This document shows, in pieces, positions 1-7,861 of a DNA stretch of 64,000 nt. The position numbers were made by a program, and so were the translations under genes. Below the pieces are notes generated by a model. That model was not told the origin of the DNA and searched no databases. It saw only the letters and a list, made by a program, of their open reading frames with translations. Every line of letters starts with the position of its first letter. Position 1 is the first letter of the stretch. This stretch comes from Mycolicibacterium aichiense (GTDB lineage: Bacteria; Actinomycetota; Actinomycetes; Mycobacteriales; Mycobacteriaceae): assembly GCF_010726245.1 (NCBI RefSeq), contig NZ_AP022561.1, positions 806,001-870,000 of the forward strand, given 5' to 3'.

Positions 1-616
1 CAGGGTCGGGCGCATCCACCGGGAGCTCGGCTTCAATGTCGCGCTGCCCGTCCAGCCCGGACATGGTCCACGGCGCGACCGCTGGCCGGCGTATCCCGGC
101 ACCGACCCGGTCGCGAATGTCGCGGGAATGGTCCGGGCGGTCTCGGAGGTGCGCGCGGTGATCGGGTGGATCGAGCCCGACTCGATTACGATCGCGGTTT
201 CCGGGTTGTCGCTGGGGAGTGCGGTCGCAGCTCTGGTCGCAGGCCTGGACGACCGGGTGCGCGCCGTCGCGCTCTACACGCCGATCCTCGGACTGAACGG
301 GATGATCGCCCGGCATCTGCACCGGTGGGGGTCGTCGGCCGATATCGTCGGAGCCGCAATGGCATCCGACATCGTGTCCGACTTGACCTCGGTGATCGAT
401 CCGCTTGCGCTCGACCCGTTGCCGCCGCCGGACCGGCGGCTGATCGTGGGGGCGTGGCATGACCAGATGGCCTACCGGCAGTCTGCGCTTGCCCTGCACG
501 ACCGCTGGGGCGGGCAGCTGTACTGGCACGACGGCGGACATGTCGGACATCTGTTCTCGGGTGCTGTCCAGGCTCGGACCGAGCAGTTCCTGCGGGCGTT
601 GACTCAGGCGCCGTAG
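1..616 (+). CDS. alpha/beta hydrolase, 5'-truncated by the window edge
   Basis: The frame is open from base 2, so only the C-terminal ~204 residues are present and the start lies outside. The fragment shows a nucleophile elbow SGLSLGS near residue 65, preceded by a helix-rich stretch and followed by a beta strand ending in YTPI. A conserved GGHVGHLF near the C-terminus is the likely catalytic histidine segment. This fits a serine alpha/beta hydrolase such as an esterase or lipase-like enzyme, but the substrate cannot be told. The end overlaps the convergent TetR gene by 13 bp. An internal ATG at 128 would delete the upstream strand and is not a credible start. Confidence 0.75.
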   Translation, partial: RVGRIHRELGFNVALPVQPGHGPRRDRWPAYPGTDPVANVAGMVRAVSEVRAVIGWIEPDSITIAVSGLSLGSAVAALVAGLDDRVRAVALYTPILGLNGMIARHLHRWGSSADIVGAAMASDIVSDLTSVIDPLALDPLPPPDRRLIVGAWHDQMAYRQSALALHDRWGGQLYWHDGGHVGHLFSGAVQARTEQFLRALTQAP

Positions 617-1212
617 TCTCGGAGGATCCGCTCCCGCGCGTGCGCCAACTCGGCGTCCAGGTCGAACCCGGACGGAAGCGCGACCCACTGGAAGGCGAGG
701 CCGAAGAACGCGGCGGTGATATCGCTGACCGCCCGGTCGAGATCGATGCCGGTGCGAACAGACTTGTCCCGCTGCCCTTTCCGCAGTCCGTCTGCCACGT
801 TCGCGACACCCGCGATCAATTGCTTCTGGACCCGTTCGCGAAGCGGTGAGGTGGTCTTCATCGCCTCGAAGGTGGAGACGAACATCGCGCGCAACACGTC
901 CCGGTCAACGGCGTACAGGTCGCGGATTCGGTCGATGTGGGCAAGCACCTGGTCCATGCCGGTCGGGTACGGAACGAGATCCGGGTTGAGCCGGCCGACG
1001 TACTCCTGCAGGAAGTCCTCGAGGATCGCCTCCTTGCCGCCGAAGCGGGCGTGCACCATCGTGCGGCTGTAGCCGGCTCGGCGCCCGATCTCGGCGGCAG
1101 TGGTTGCCTCCCAGCCTTTCTCGACGATCAGCTCGGCGGCGGCTTCCATCAGGCGGCGCCGGGACGTCTCGACTCGCTCGGGCTGCGTCAAACCGCGTGC
1201 AGGGGAGGGCAC
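604..1212 (-). CDS. TetR/AcrR family transcriptional regulator
   Basis: A 202-residue protein starting at GTG 1212. It has an N-terminal helix-turn-helix at about residues 38-58 (TTAAEIGRRAGYSRTMVHAR), followed by a helical ligand-binding domain of the usual TetR length. It is divergent from the kinase-like operon that begins at 1250, with only 37 bp between starts, so it plausibly represses that operon and itself. The shared spacer is AT-richer than its surroundings. I see no clean palindrome in it, so the target remains an inference from position. Confidence 0.85.
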   Translation of the reverse strand: MPSPARGLTQPERVETSRRRLMEAAAELIVEKGWEATTAAEIGRRAGYSRTMVHARFGGKEAILEDFLQEYVGRLNPDLVPYPTGMDQVLAHIDRIRDLYAVDRDVLRAMFVSTFEAMKTTSPLRERVQKQLIAGVANVADGLRKGQRDKSVRTGIDLDRAVSDITAAFFGLAFQWVALPSGFDLDAELAHARERILRDYGA

Positions 1213-1249
1213 CCTTGCATATTAAACACCTCACAACTATCTTGCGAGG

Positions 1250-2296
1250 GTGACTTCAGCGACGGCACGGGTGCCGTCAGGCATCGACGCCGTCGACCCG
1301 GCGTGGCTCACCGAGGCATTGGACGCGACCGTGACCGATGTCGTCGCCGAGCAGATCGCCCAGGACAGCGGATTCTCGTCGTTGCTGTATCGGCTGCACC
1401 TCACCGGCGAGGGTGTTCCGCCGACGGTGATCGCCAAGCTGGCCGCACAATCGGAGGCCCGGGGCGCGATGGAGCTGCTCGGCGGCTACCGGCGGGAGCT
1501 GGCCTTCTATCGCGATATCGCGGGCCGGGCACCGCTGGGCACGCCGCACGTCTACGCGGCCCGGATGGCCGACGACTCCGCCGATTTCGTGCTGGTGATG
1601 GAGGACCTGCGGGATTGGGACAACGCCGACCACCTGGCCGGGTTGTCGATGGAACGCGCACGGATGTGCATCCAGCAGTTGGCGGGATTGCACTCCTGGT
1701 CGGTCGAGTCGTCCAATGCTGATGCGCTGCAGGTCTTTCCAAGCTTTGACATGCCCGCCGTGCGGGATCTCCTGGTGCCTGCCTTCGGGCCCGGCTGGGA
1801 GGTATACCGGACGCACTCGGCGGCACCCGTGCCCGAGTCGGTCGCCCGATTTGCAGAGCGGTTCACCGCGCACGCCGCGACAGCGCTCGACGGTTTGACC
1901 GAACGGTCGATGCTGCTGCACGGCGACATCCGCGCCGACAACATGTTCTTCTCGGGCGAGGAGATGAAGGTGGTGGACTTCCAGTTCGCCTGCGTCGGTG
2001 CGGGTGCGGCCGACATCGCCTACCTGGTCAGCCAGGGATTGCCCACCGAGATCCGGCGCGGCCGGGACGAGGCACTGGTGCGCGGCTACCTCCAGGACCT
2101 GGGCGACATCGGCTACTCATTCGACGAGGCGTGGCGACACTACCGGCTGGCGACCGGATTCCTGATGGTGCTCCCCGTCATCACGTTGCTCGGCTGGGAT
2201 GCGTTGCCGCAGCGCTCGCGCGACCTCTGCCTGACGCTGACCGATCGGGCGGTGGCGACGATCGCCGACATCGACGCGCTCGAGGTGTTCGGATGA
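1250..2296 (+). CDS. phosphotransferase family protein (aminoglycoside/ecdysteroid kinase-like fold)
   Basis: A 348-residue protein read from GTG 1250. It carries the APH/choline-kinase catalytic loop LLHGDIRADNMFF at about residues 222-234 and a DFQF metal-binding motif near 243, so the kinase active site looks intact. The family phosphorylates small hydroxylated molecules. In actinobacteria such proteins often sit beside acyl-CoA or steroid catabolic genes, but the substrate here is unknown. The stop overlaps the next start as ATGA at 2293-2296, so translation is probably coupled to the NTF2-like and F420-dependent genes downstream. The divergent TetR at 604-1212 is the likely regulator. 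Confidence 0.8.
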   Translation: MTSATARVPSGIDAVDPAWLTEALDATVTDVVAEQIAQDSGFSSLLYRLHLTGEGVPPTVIAKLAAQSEARGAMELLGGYRRELAFYRDIAGRAPLGTPHVYAARMADDSADFVLVMEDLRDWDNADHLAGLSMERARMCIQQLAGLHSWSVESSNADALQVFPSFDMPAVRDLLVPAFGPGWEVYRTHSAAPVPESVARFAERFTAHAATALDGLTERSMLLHGDIRADNMFFSGEEMKVVDFQFACVGAGAADIAYLVSQGLPTEIRRGRDEALVRGYLQDLGDIGYSFDEAWRHYRLATGFLMVLPVITLLGWDALPQRSRDLCLTLTDRAVATIADIDALEVFG

Positions 2297-2667
2297 GCCG
2301 CACCGCACGCGAGGTCGTCGAGCTGTACAACCTGGTGGTGTGGAACGACCGGGATGTCGCGCTCGCCGAGGAACTGCTGGGCGACAGCGTGATTCGGCAC
2401 GAAGTCGGCGAGGCAGTCGTTCTCACCCACGCCGAGGCAGTCCAGCGCGTCGTCGACCACTTGGAGATGTTCGACGAGATTCGCTTCGACCTGAACCTGG
2501 TGGTGGCCGGGGACGACGGCGAGCACGTCGCGATCGTCTACCAGTCGCCGATGACGCTCAAGGACGGCACGCGGGTCGACGTGGGAAGTATGGAGATCTT
2601 CCGCGTCGTCGACGGTCGGATCACCGAAGTGTGGAATTGCGGCTACAAACAAGGAGTCTGGGCGTGA
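2293..2667 (+). CDS. nuclear transport factor 2/SnoaL-like protein
   Basis: A 124-residue cone-shaped-barrel protein. The start is the ATG at 2293, which overlaps the upstream stop; a longer reading would run back through the kinase gene. It shows the typical SnoaL pattern: an N-terminal helix with ELYN, a central HEVGEA segment, and a C-terminal strand pair with EIFRVVDGRITEVWNCG. This fold covers isomerases, cyclases, hydratases and non-catalytic binding proteins, so no reaction is assigned. The stop overlaps the following GTG start (GTGA), placing it in the middle of a three-gene coupled operon. Confidence 0.8.
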   Translation: MSRTAREVVELYNLVVWNDRDVALAEELLGDSVIRHEVGEAVVLTHAEAVQRVVDHLEMFDEIRFDLNLVVAGDDGEHVAIVYQSPMTLKDGTRVDVGSMEIFRVVDGRITEVWNCGYKQGVWA

Positions 2668-3710
2668 GCGAACGGGTCTTGGACGAGCTCGGCTTTTACC
2701 TGCTGGCCGGTGCCGGTGGCGAGGGACCGGCGACGCTGATGGACGAAGCCCGCCGCGGCGAGGAGCTGGGCTTCGGTACCGGCTTCATCTCCGAGCGCTG
2801 GAACGTCAAGGAGGCGTCCTCGCTGGTGGGCGCGGCGTGTGCGGTGACCAGCCGGATGCAGATCGCCACGGCGGCAACCAATCACAACACCCGCCACCCC
2901 CTGATCACCGGATCGTGGGCGACCACCATGCACCGGCTATCGGGTGGTCGCTTCACGCTCGGCATCGGCCGCGGCATAGCGGCGCTCTACGGCGCGTTCG
3001 GCATCCCGCCGGTGACCACCGCGCAGATGGAAGACTTCGCCAAGGTGATGCGCCGGCTGTGGCACGGCGAACTGATCTTCAACCACGACGGGCCGTTGGG
3101 GAAGTACCCGGTTCTCTTCCTGGATCCGGACTTCGATGAGGACATCCGGCTGGCTTTGGTGGCGTTCGGCCCGGAGACGCTGAAGCTCGGCGGCCGGGAA
3201 TTCGACGACGTCATCCTGCACACCTACTTCACCCCGGAGACCTTGACCCGCTGCGTCAAGACCGTCAAGGACGCCGCCGAGCAGGCCGGTCGTGATCCGG
3301 CCGGCGTGCGGGTGTGGTCGTGCTTCGCCACCGTCGGCGATCACCTGCCCGAGGAACTGCGACTGAAGAAGACCGTCGCACGGCTGGCCACATACCTGCA
3401 GGGCTACGGCGATCTGATGGTCACCACGAACAACTGGGATCCCGCTGTGCTGGAACGCTTCCGCGCGGACTCGGTGGTGCAGTCGGTGGGCGGGGGGATC
3501 GACCACAAAGCGACGGCCGAGCAGATCGAGCACATCGCGACACTGATTCCCGATGAGTGGCTGGAACCGTCTGCCACCGGGTCGGCGGAACAGTGTGTGG
3601 ACCGCATCCGCAAGGAATTCGATTACGGCGCCGACGCGGTGATCATGCACGGTGCCACACCCGACGAGTTGGAGCCGGTGGTCGCGGCCTACCGGCAAGC
3701 GGTGGGGTAG
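2664..3710 (+). CDS. LLM-class F420-dependent oxidoreductase
   Basis: A 348-residue protein starting at GTG 2664. It is a luciferase-like TIM barrel: LGFYLLAG at the N-terminus, GFGTGFISERW, the SGGRFTLGIGRG coenzyme-binding signature near residues 92-103, and a C-terminal SAEQCVDRI segment. It looks like the mycobacterial subfamily catalogued as MSMEG_2249-like, which uses reduced F420 rather than FMNH2. The substrate is unknown. It is the last gene of the coupled kinase/NTF2/F420 operon, which suggests the three act on one small molecule. Confidence 0.85.
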   Translation: MSERVLDELGFYLLAGAGGEGPATLMDEARRGEELGFGTGFISERWNVKEASSLVGAACAVTSRMQIATAATNHNTRHPLITGSWATTMHRLSGGRFTLGIGRGIAALYGAFGIPPVTTAQMEDFAKVMRRLWHGELIFNHDGPLGKYPVLFLDPDFDEDIRLALVAFGPETLKLGGREFDDVILHTYFTPETLTRCVKTVKDAAEQAGRDPAGVRVWSCFATVGDHLPEELRLKKTVARLATYLQGYGDLMVTTNNWDPAVLERFRADSVVQSVGGGIDHKATAEQIEHIATLIPDEWLEPSATGSAEQCVDRIRKEFDYGADAVIMHGATPDELEPVVAAYRQAVG

Positions 3711-3726
3711 CCGAAGGCGTTCCGCC

Positions 3727-4329
3727 TCAGGATAATTCGGGTGCAGGCAGCGGCAACGCGGTCGCGCCTTGAGGGCGTAAGCCGTCGAAGATGATCGCCA
3801 GGTAGCGCCGCCACAAGTCGGGCGGCGGATCTGAAAGTCCGTCCATCACGTGCACCGGTGCGCACATCAGCAGGAAGACATCGGTTCCGGTGACATCGGG
3901 GCGGATCGCGCCTGCCGCGCGGGCATTGGCCACAAGCGTCTCGACGCCGGCATGGACCTCATCGCGGATCGTCGTCACCCTGGCATCATTCGCGCTGTAT
4001 GTCAGCAGGTACGTCAGATCGTGCTGGCGTCGTTGGTCGGCTGCGATGGTGAGGAATTCCAGCAGGGCTGCGCCGGGATCACCGGCATCCGCCAGTCGGT
4101 GCGCGGCGTCGGTGAGGGTGATCAGGTGGTCGCAGACCAGGGACGCGATCAGATCCTCCTTGGAGGCGAAGTGCCGGAACACCGTGCCTTTGGCCACCCC
4201 TGCCCGACGCGCGATATCGGCGACCGAAGCCTCCACGCCGCGTTCGGCGAACACCTCCTCGGCGGCGGCCAGTAGCGACTCGCGGTTACGCGCGGCGTCG
4301 GAACGTAAGGCGCGAGCGGATGCGGTCAC
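3727..4329 (-). CDS. TetR/AcrR family regulator of the adjacent SDR
   Basis: A 200-residue TetR protein with GTG start at 4329. The helix-turn-helix spans about residues 35-54 (SVADIARRAGVAKGTVFRHF), and a C-terminal ligand-binding domain follows. It is divergent from the SDR gene at 4443. The 113-bp spacer carries two near-identical 14-bp palindromes (4348-4361 and 4390-4403), which are the obvious operators for this repressor. A one-component switch controlling itself and the SDR is inferred. Confidence 0.88.
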   Translation of the reverse strand: MTASARALRSDAARNRESLLAAAEEVFAERGVEASVADIARRAGVAKGTVFRHFASKEDLIASLVCDHLITLTDAAHRLADAGDPGAALLEFLTIAADQRRQHDLTYLLTYSANDARVTTIRDEVHAGVETLVANARAAGAIRPDVTGTDVFLLMCAPVHVMDGLSDPPPDLWRRYLAIIFDGLRPQGATALPLPAPELS

Positions 4330-4347
4330 GCTCGCATGCTAGCAAGT

Positions 4348-4361
4348 TGACCGTGCGGTCA
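4348..4361. promoter_or_regulatory. putative TetR operator 1
   Basis: TGACCGTGCGGTCA is an inverted repeat (half-site TGACCG) lying 19 bp upstream of the TetR start. It differs from the second site only in the central base pair. The arrangement is typical of an autoregulated TetR repressor. Confidence 0.75.
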
Positions 4362-4389
4362 CCTTTCGCTTACGGTTGCCGAGTCAACA

Positions 4390-4403
4390 TGACCGCGCGG
4401 TCA
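4390..4403. promoter_or_regulatory. putative TetR operator 2
   Basis: TGACCGCGCGGTCA is a perfect 14-bp palindrome with the same half-site as the copy at 4348. The two centres are 42 bp, about four helical turns, apart. It lies 40 bp upstream of the SDR start, where it would block that promoter. Confidence 0.78.
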
Positions 4404-4442
4404 ACTTATCCTCGACCCCGAATCACGTGGAGGACAGAACAG

Positions 4443-5156
4443 ATGAGACTGGCAGGTTCTACAGCCTTGGTCACCGGATCCAATCGCGGTATCGGCGAGC
4501 AGTTCGCGACCGACCTGCTCCGCCGCGGGGCCAAGGTATACGCCACGGCCCGCAGGCCCGAGCTCGTCGATATCCCGGGTGTCGAGGTGCTGCGCCTGGA
4601 CATCCTCGACCCGGACTCGGTGCGTTCGGCGGCTGAGATCGCCGGCGACGTCGAGATCCTGATCAACAACGCCGCCGACACCGCGGGCGGGAACCTGGTG
4701 ACCGGCGAACTGGAGGCGGTCCGGCGGGTGATGGAGTCCAATTACTTCGGCACATTGAACGTCATCCGGGCGTTCGCGCCGGTTCTCGCACGCAACGGCG
4801 GTGGTGCCATCGTGAACGTGCTGTCGGCCGCCGCGTGGCTCACTGTGGCCGGCAACACCGCCTACGCTGCGGCCAAGTCGGCCGAATGGGGTCTCACCAA
4901 CGGTGTACGCGTCGAATTGGCCAGTCAGGGAACACAAGTCGTCGGCCTGATGCCGGGACTCATTGGTACCGAGACACTGTTCGACTTCGCCCGCAGCGCC
5001 GGGATCGAGTTTCCCGACGGCTCGGTCACCGATCCCGCCGCACTCGTCGAGTTGGCCCTCGACGGGCTGGAGGCCGGCGATATCGAGATCGCCGACGCGA
5101 TCGGGCTGCAGGCCAAAGCAACGCTGGCCGGGCCGCCGCAAGCGTTCGCCCTCTGA
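4443..5156 (+). CDS. short-chain dehydrogenase/reductase (SDR)
   Basis: A 237-residue classical SDR. The start chosen is ATG 4443, which is preceded by a purine-rich GGAGGACAG and directly begins the Rossmann strand. TGSNRGIG at residues 11-18 binds the NAD(P) cofactor, INNAAD is the NNAG-type motif, and Y141-x3-K145 (YAAAK) is the catalytic pair. The enzyme would oxidise or reduce a hydroxyl or keto group on an unknown substrate. It is divergent from its presumed TetR repressor, so induction by substrate is plausible. Confidence 0.88.
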   Translation: MRLAGSTALVTGSNRGIGEQFATDLLRRGAKVYATARRPELVDIPGVEVLRLDILDPDSVRSAAEIAGDVEILINNAADTAGGNLVTGELEAVRRVMESNYFGTLNVIRAFAPVLARNGGGAIVNVLSAAAWLTVAGNTAYAAAKSAEWGLTNGVRVELASQGTQVVGLMPGLIGTETLFDFARSAGIEFPDGSVTDPAALVELALDGLEAGDIEIADAIGLQAKATLAGPPQAFAL

Positions 5157-5162
5157 GCGCGC

Positions 5163-6662
5163 CTAGGGGGTGATGACCGTCCGGCTGACCGGCTGGGCGA
5201 CTTCCTGACGGCTGAAGATGCCGCGCTGCAGGGCGAGAACCAATGCGTTGCGGGTCTCCTCCGGCGAGATCAGTTCATCGAAGCCGAGGCTGCCCGCCGA
5301 ACGGTAGGAGGCCTCGAGTTCCATGCTCTTGAGGATCTCGGTGACATCCTCATCGGCGTGTGAGGCGCGGCTCAACGCGGCCGCGCTCATCGCGCCCATC
5401 GTGGCTCCGGGGTAGGCGAAGGTCGCCACCTGATTGTCGAAGCCCAGCAGCGACATCACCATCGAACCGAACCCGAACGCCTTGCGCAGGGTGACGTGAA
5501 GCTTCAATGTCGTCGCCGCGGTCTGCGCGGCGAACATCCTTGCTCCGCTTCGCAGTACGCCGTTGCGCTCGGACTGGCTACCCGGCAGCATGCCGGGGTT
5601 GTCGGCCAGGAACACGATCGGCAGGTGGAACGAGTCGGCGACCATGATGAAATGCGCGGCTTTGTCGGCTGCGTCGGAGTCGATGGACCCGGCCAGCTCG
5701 GTCGGCTGATTGGCAACGACCGCAACGGGATAGCCACCGAGGTGCGCCAGTGCGCAGATGATCGCCTTGCCGAACTTCGGCTGGATCTCGAACCAGTCCG
5801 GCTCGTCGAAGACGACGTCGAGGACGGTGCGCATGTCATAGATGTTGCGGTTGTCACGAGAGATGATGTCGAGGAGTTCGGGAGTGGGGCGAAGGCCGGC
5901 CTCCTCGTCATACAACCGGGTCGGGGGATACGACCATGCGCTGGACGGGAAGTAGGACAGGTAGCGTCGGATGTCGTCGAGCACCGCTTCGTCGCTGTCG
6001 GCGACATTGTGGATGACACCACTGGGCAACGCGACCGTGGGCCCGCCAAGCTCCTCTTTCGAAATGTCCTCACCGGTGGCCTCTTTGACGACCGGAGGGC
6101 CTGCGGTGAAGATCGCGCCCTGATCGCTCATGATCGAGAAGTCGCAGACCGGGGCCACGAGTGCGCCGTGGCCCGCCGACGGACCGAGCACAGCGGAGAT
6201 GGTCGGAACCTTGCCGGAGCATCGAGCCTGCGCGATCAGGTCGGTCGGGGTGCGCCCGTAGTGTTCGCCACCCGCGGCGCGGAAACCCGCCCCTTCCAAC
6301 AACATCACCAACGGAATCTTGTTGCGCAGCGCGAGCTCGGCGAGCCGATAGCGCTTGGCATTACCGCCGGGACCGATACTGCCGGCCAGTGTGGTGAAGT
6401 CCTCGGCGCCCACCATGACCGGCGTCCCGTCGATGCGGCCCGCACCCGCCACCAATCCGTCCGCCGCGATCTCGCCGCCGACCAGGGTGCCGAACTCTTG
6501 GAAGGTCCCCGAGTCGAGGAGGTGCTCGATTCGCGCGCGGGCATCGAGCTTTCCCTTGCCGTGGTGCTTGGCCAGGCGCTCCTCGCCGCCCATGGAGTGC
6601 GCGTGCTGACGGCGTCGACTCAGGTCGTGGAGCGTGTCCTGCCAGTCCTGCGCATTGCTCAT
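5163..6662 (-). CDS. acyl-CoA carboxylase carboxyltransferase (beta) subunit
   Basis: A 499-residue protein with both carboxyltransferase domains. The N-terminal half has KHHGKGKLDARARIEHLLD and an oxyanion-type GPSAGHGALVAPVCDF. The C-terminal half has LADNPGMLPGSQSE and an AFGFGSMVMSLLGFD segment. The family moves CO2 from carboxybiotin onto acetyl-, propionyl- or longer acyl-CoA. No biotin carboxylase or biotin carrier gene lies nearby, so it must use an alpha subunit encoded elsewhere. It is divergent from the F420 enzyme at 6725. Acyl-CoA specificity cannot be read from the sequence alone. Confidence 0.87.
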   Translation of the reverse strand: MSNAQDWQDTLHDLSRRRQHAHSMGGEERLAKHHGKGKLDARARIEHLLDSGTFQEFGTLVGGEIAADGLVAGAGRIDGTPVMVGAEDFTTLAGSIGPGGNAKRYRLAELALRNKIPLVMLLEGAGFRAAGGEHYGRTPTDLIAQARCSGKVPTISAVLGPSAGHGALVAPVCDFSIMSDQGAIFTAGPPVVKEATGEDISKEELGGPTVALPSGVIHNVADSDEAVLDDIRRYLSYFPSSAWSYPPTRLYDEEAGLRPTPELLDIISRDNRNIYDMRTVLDVVFDEPDWFEIQPKFGKAIICALAHLGGYPVAVVANQPTELAGSIDSDAADKAAHFIMVADSFHLPIVFLADNPGMLPGSQSERNGVLRSGARMFAAQTAATTLKLHVTLRKAFGFGSMVMSLLGFDNQVATFAYPGATMGAMSAAALSRASHADEDVTEILKSMELEASYRSAGSLGFDELISPEETRNALVLALQRGIFSRQEVAQPVSRTVITP

Positions 6663-6724
6663 CGACGTGTCCTTACCGTGGCGGCGTTGACCATACTGAA
6701 TTGCTTACTGTAGCGTCTGCCGAC

Positions 6725-7753
6725 ATGGGCGAGGTCGGCGGTCTCAAAGTCGACCGCGGCGTCATCAGCAGGCTTGCCGGGGTCGCCGAGGGGGCCCGCG
6801 AGGTCGAGCGACTCGGTTATGACGGGTGCTGGACGGCCGAGATCAACCACGACCCTTTCCTACCCCTGACGCTGGCGGCCGAGCACACCACTGCGATCGA
6901 ATTGGGGACCTCGATTGCGGTGGCCTTCGCGCGCAATCCGATGACCGTGGCCAACATCGGGTGGGATCTGCAGGACTACTCGGGCGGCCGGCTCCTGCTC
7001 GGATTGGGAACCCAGATCAAACCGCATATCGAAAAGCGGTTCGGCATGCCGTGGAGCCATCCCGTCCGGCGGATGGGCGAGTTCGTCACTGCGCTGCACG
7101 AGATTTGGGCCAGCTGGCGCGACGGCACCAAGCTGAGCTTCGACGGCGAGTTCTACACCCACCGGCTCATGACGCCGATGTTCGTGCCCGAGTCGCATCC
7201 GTACGGGTCGCCGAAAGTGATGATCGCCGCCGTCGGTGAGTTGATGACGCAGATGTGCGGCGAGGTGGCCGACGGCCTTATTGCTCACGCCTTCACCACC
7301 AAGCGGTATTTCGACGAGGTGACCATTCCGGCGCTGGAGCGGGGGATGGCCGCCTCGGGTCGCTCACGCAGCGAGTTCCAGGTGATGGCACCGGTGTTCG
7401 TGGTGACCGGCACGGATGAGGCCGAGATGGCGGCAGCCGCCGCGGCGTCGCGCAAGCAGATCGCCTTCTACGCCTCGACGCCTGCCTATCGGAAGGTATT
7501 GGAGCTGCACGGGTGGGGCGAGTTGCAGACCGAGTTGCACCGGCTGTCGCTGGACGGCCAGTGGGACACGATGGCGACGCTGATCTCGGACGAGATTCTC
7601 GAGACGTTCGCCGTCGTCGCGCCGCTGGATGGTCTGGCCGCGGCCTTGAGGGAGCGCTGCGACGGGATCATCGATCGGGTGATGATCGGGTTGCCTCCGT
7701 CGGCGTCGGAGGACACCGTGCGAGCCTTTCTCGACGAGGTGCGTTCTAGCTGA
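6725..7753 (+). CDS. LLM-class F420-dependent oxidoreductase
   Basis: A 342-residue luciferase-like protein. I prefer ATG 6725 over the in-frame TTG at 6701, because the extra residues fall in the promoter region shared with the carboxyltransferase. Signatures include GYDGCWTAEINHDPFLP, YSGGRLLLGLGTQIKPHIEKRF and a C-terminal segment ending FLDEV. It resembles the mycobacterial MSMEG_2256-type F420 family. The divergent placement beside an acyl-CoA carboxylase subunit hints at lipid or CoA-thioester metabolism, but the substrate is unknown. Confidence 0.85.
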   Translation: MGEVGGLKVDRGVISRLAGVAEGAREVERLGYDGCWTAEINHDPFLPLTLAAEHTTAIELGTSIAVAFARNPMTVANIGWDLQDYSGGRLLLGLGTQIKPHIEKRFGMPWSHPVRRMGEFVTALHEIWASWRDGTKLSFDGEFYTHRLMTPMFVPESHPYGSPKVMIAAVGELMTQMCGEVADGLIAHAFTTKRYFDEVTIPALERGMAASGRSRSEFQVMAPVFVVTGTDEAEMAAAAAASRKQIAFYASTPAYRKVLELHGWGELQTELHRLSLDGQWDTMATLISDEILETFAVVAPLDGLAAALRERCDGIIDRVMIGLPPSASEDTVRAFLDEVRSS

Positions 7754-7839
7754 GTTCGGTTGTGGCTCTGGGGTTATCCCCAGTTCCGTTTTCATCCCCA
7801 GGTCGATTGTGGCCTCGCGTTTCTGTCGGCGGCCGCGCA

Positions 7840-7845
7840 TATAAT
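7840..7845 (+). promoter_or_regulatory. -10 hexamer of a likely leaderless promoter
   Basis: TATAAT at 7840-7845 is a perfect -10 element, with 6 bp before the ATG at 7852. Transcription would therefore start at or next to the A of the start codon, giving a leaderless mRNA of the kind common in mycobacteria. I see no convincing -35 element. Confidence 0.7.
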
Positions 7846-7861
7846 TCGAACATGCTTTCGA
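7846..7861. promoter_or_regulatory. LexA (SOS) box overlapping the start codon
   Basis: TCGAACATGCTTTCGA matches the mycobacterial LexA consensus TCGAAC-N4-GTTCGA at 15 of the 16 defined or free positions, with one mismatch in the right half-site. It overlaps the presumed transcription start and the ATG, so bound LexA would block initiation. Confidence 0.72.
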
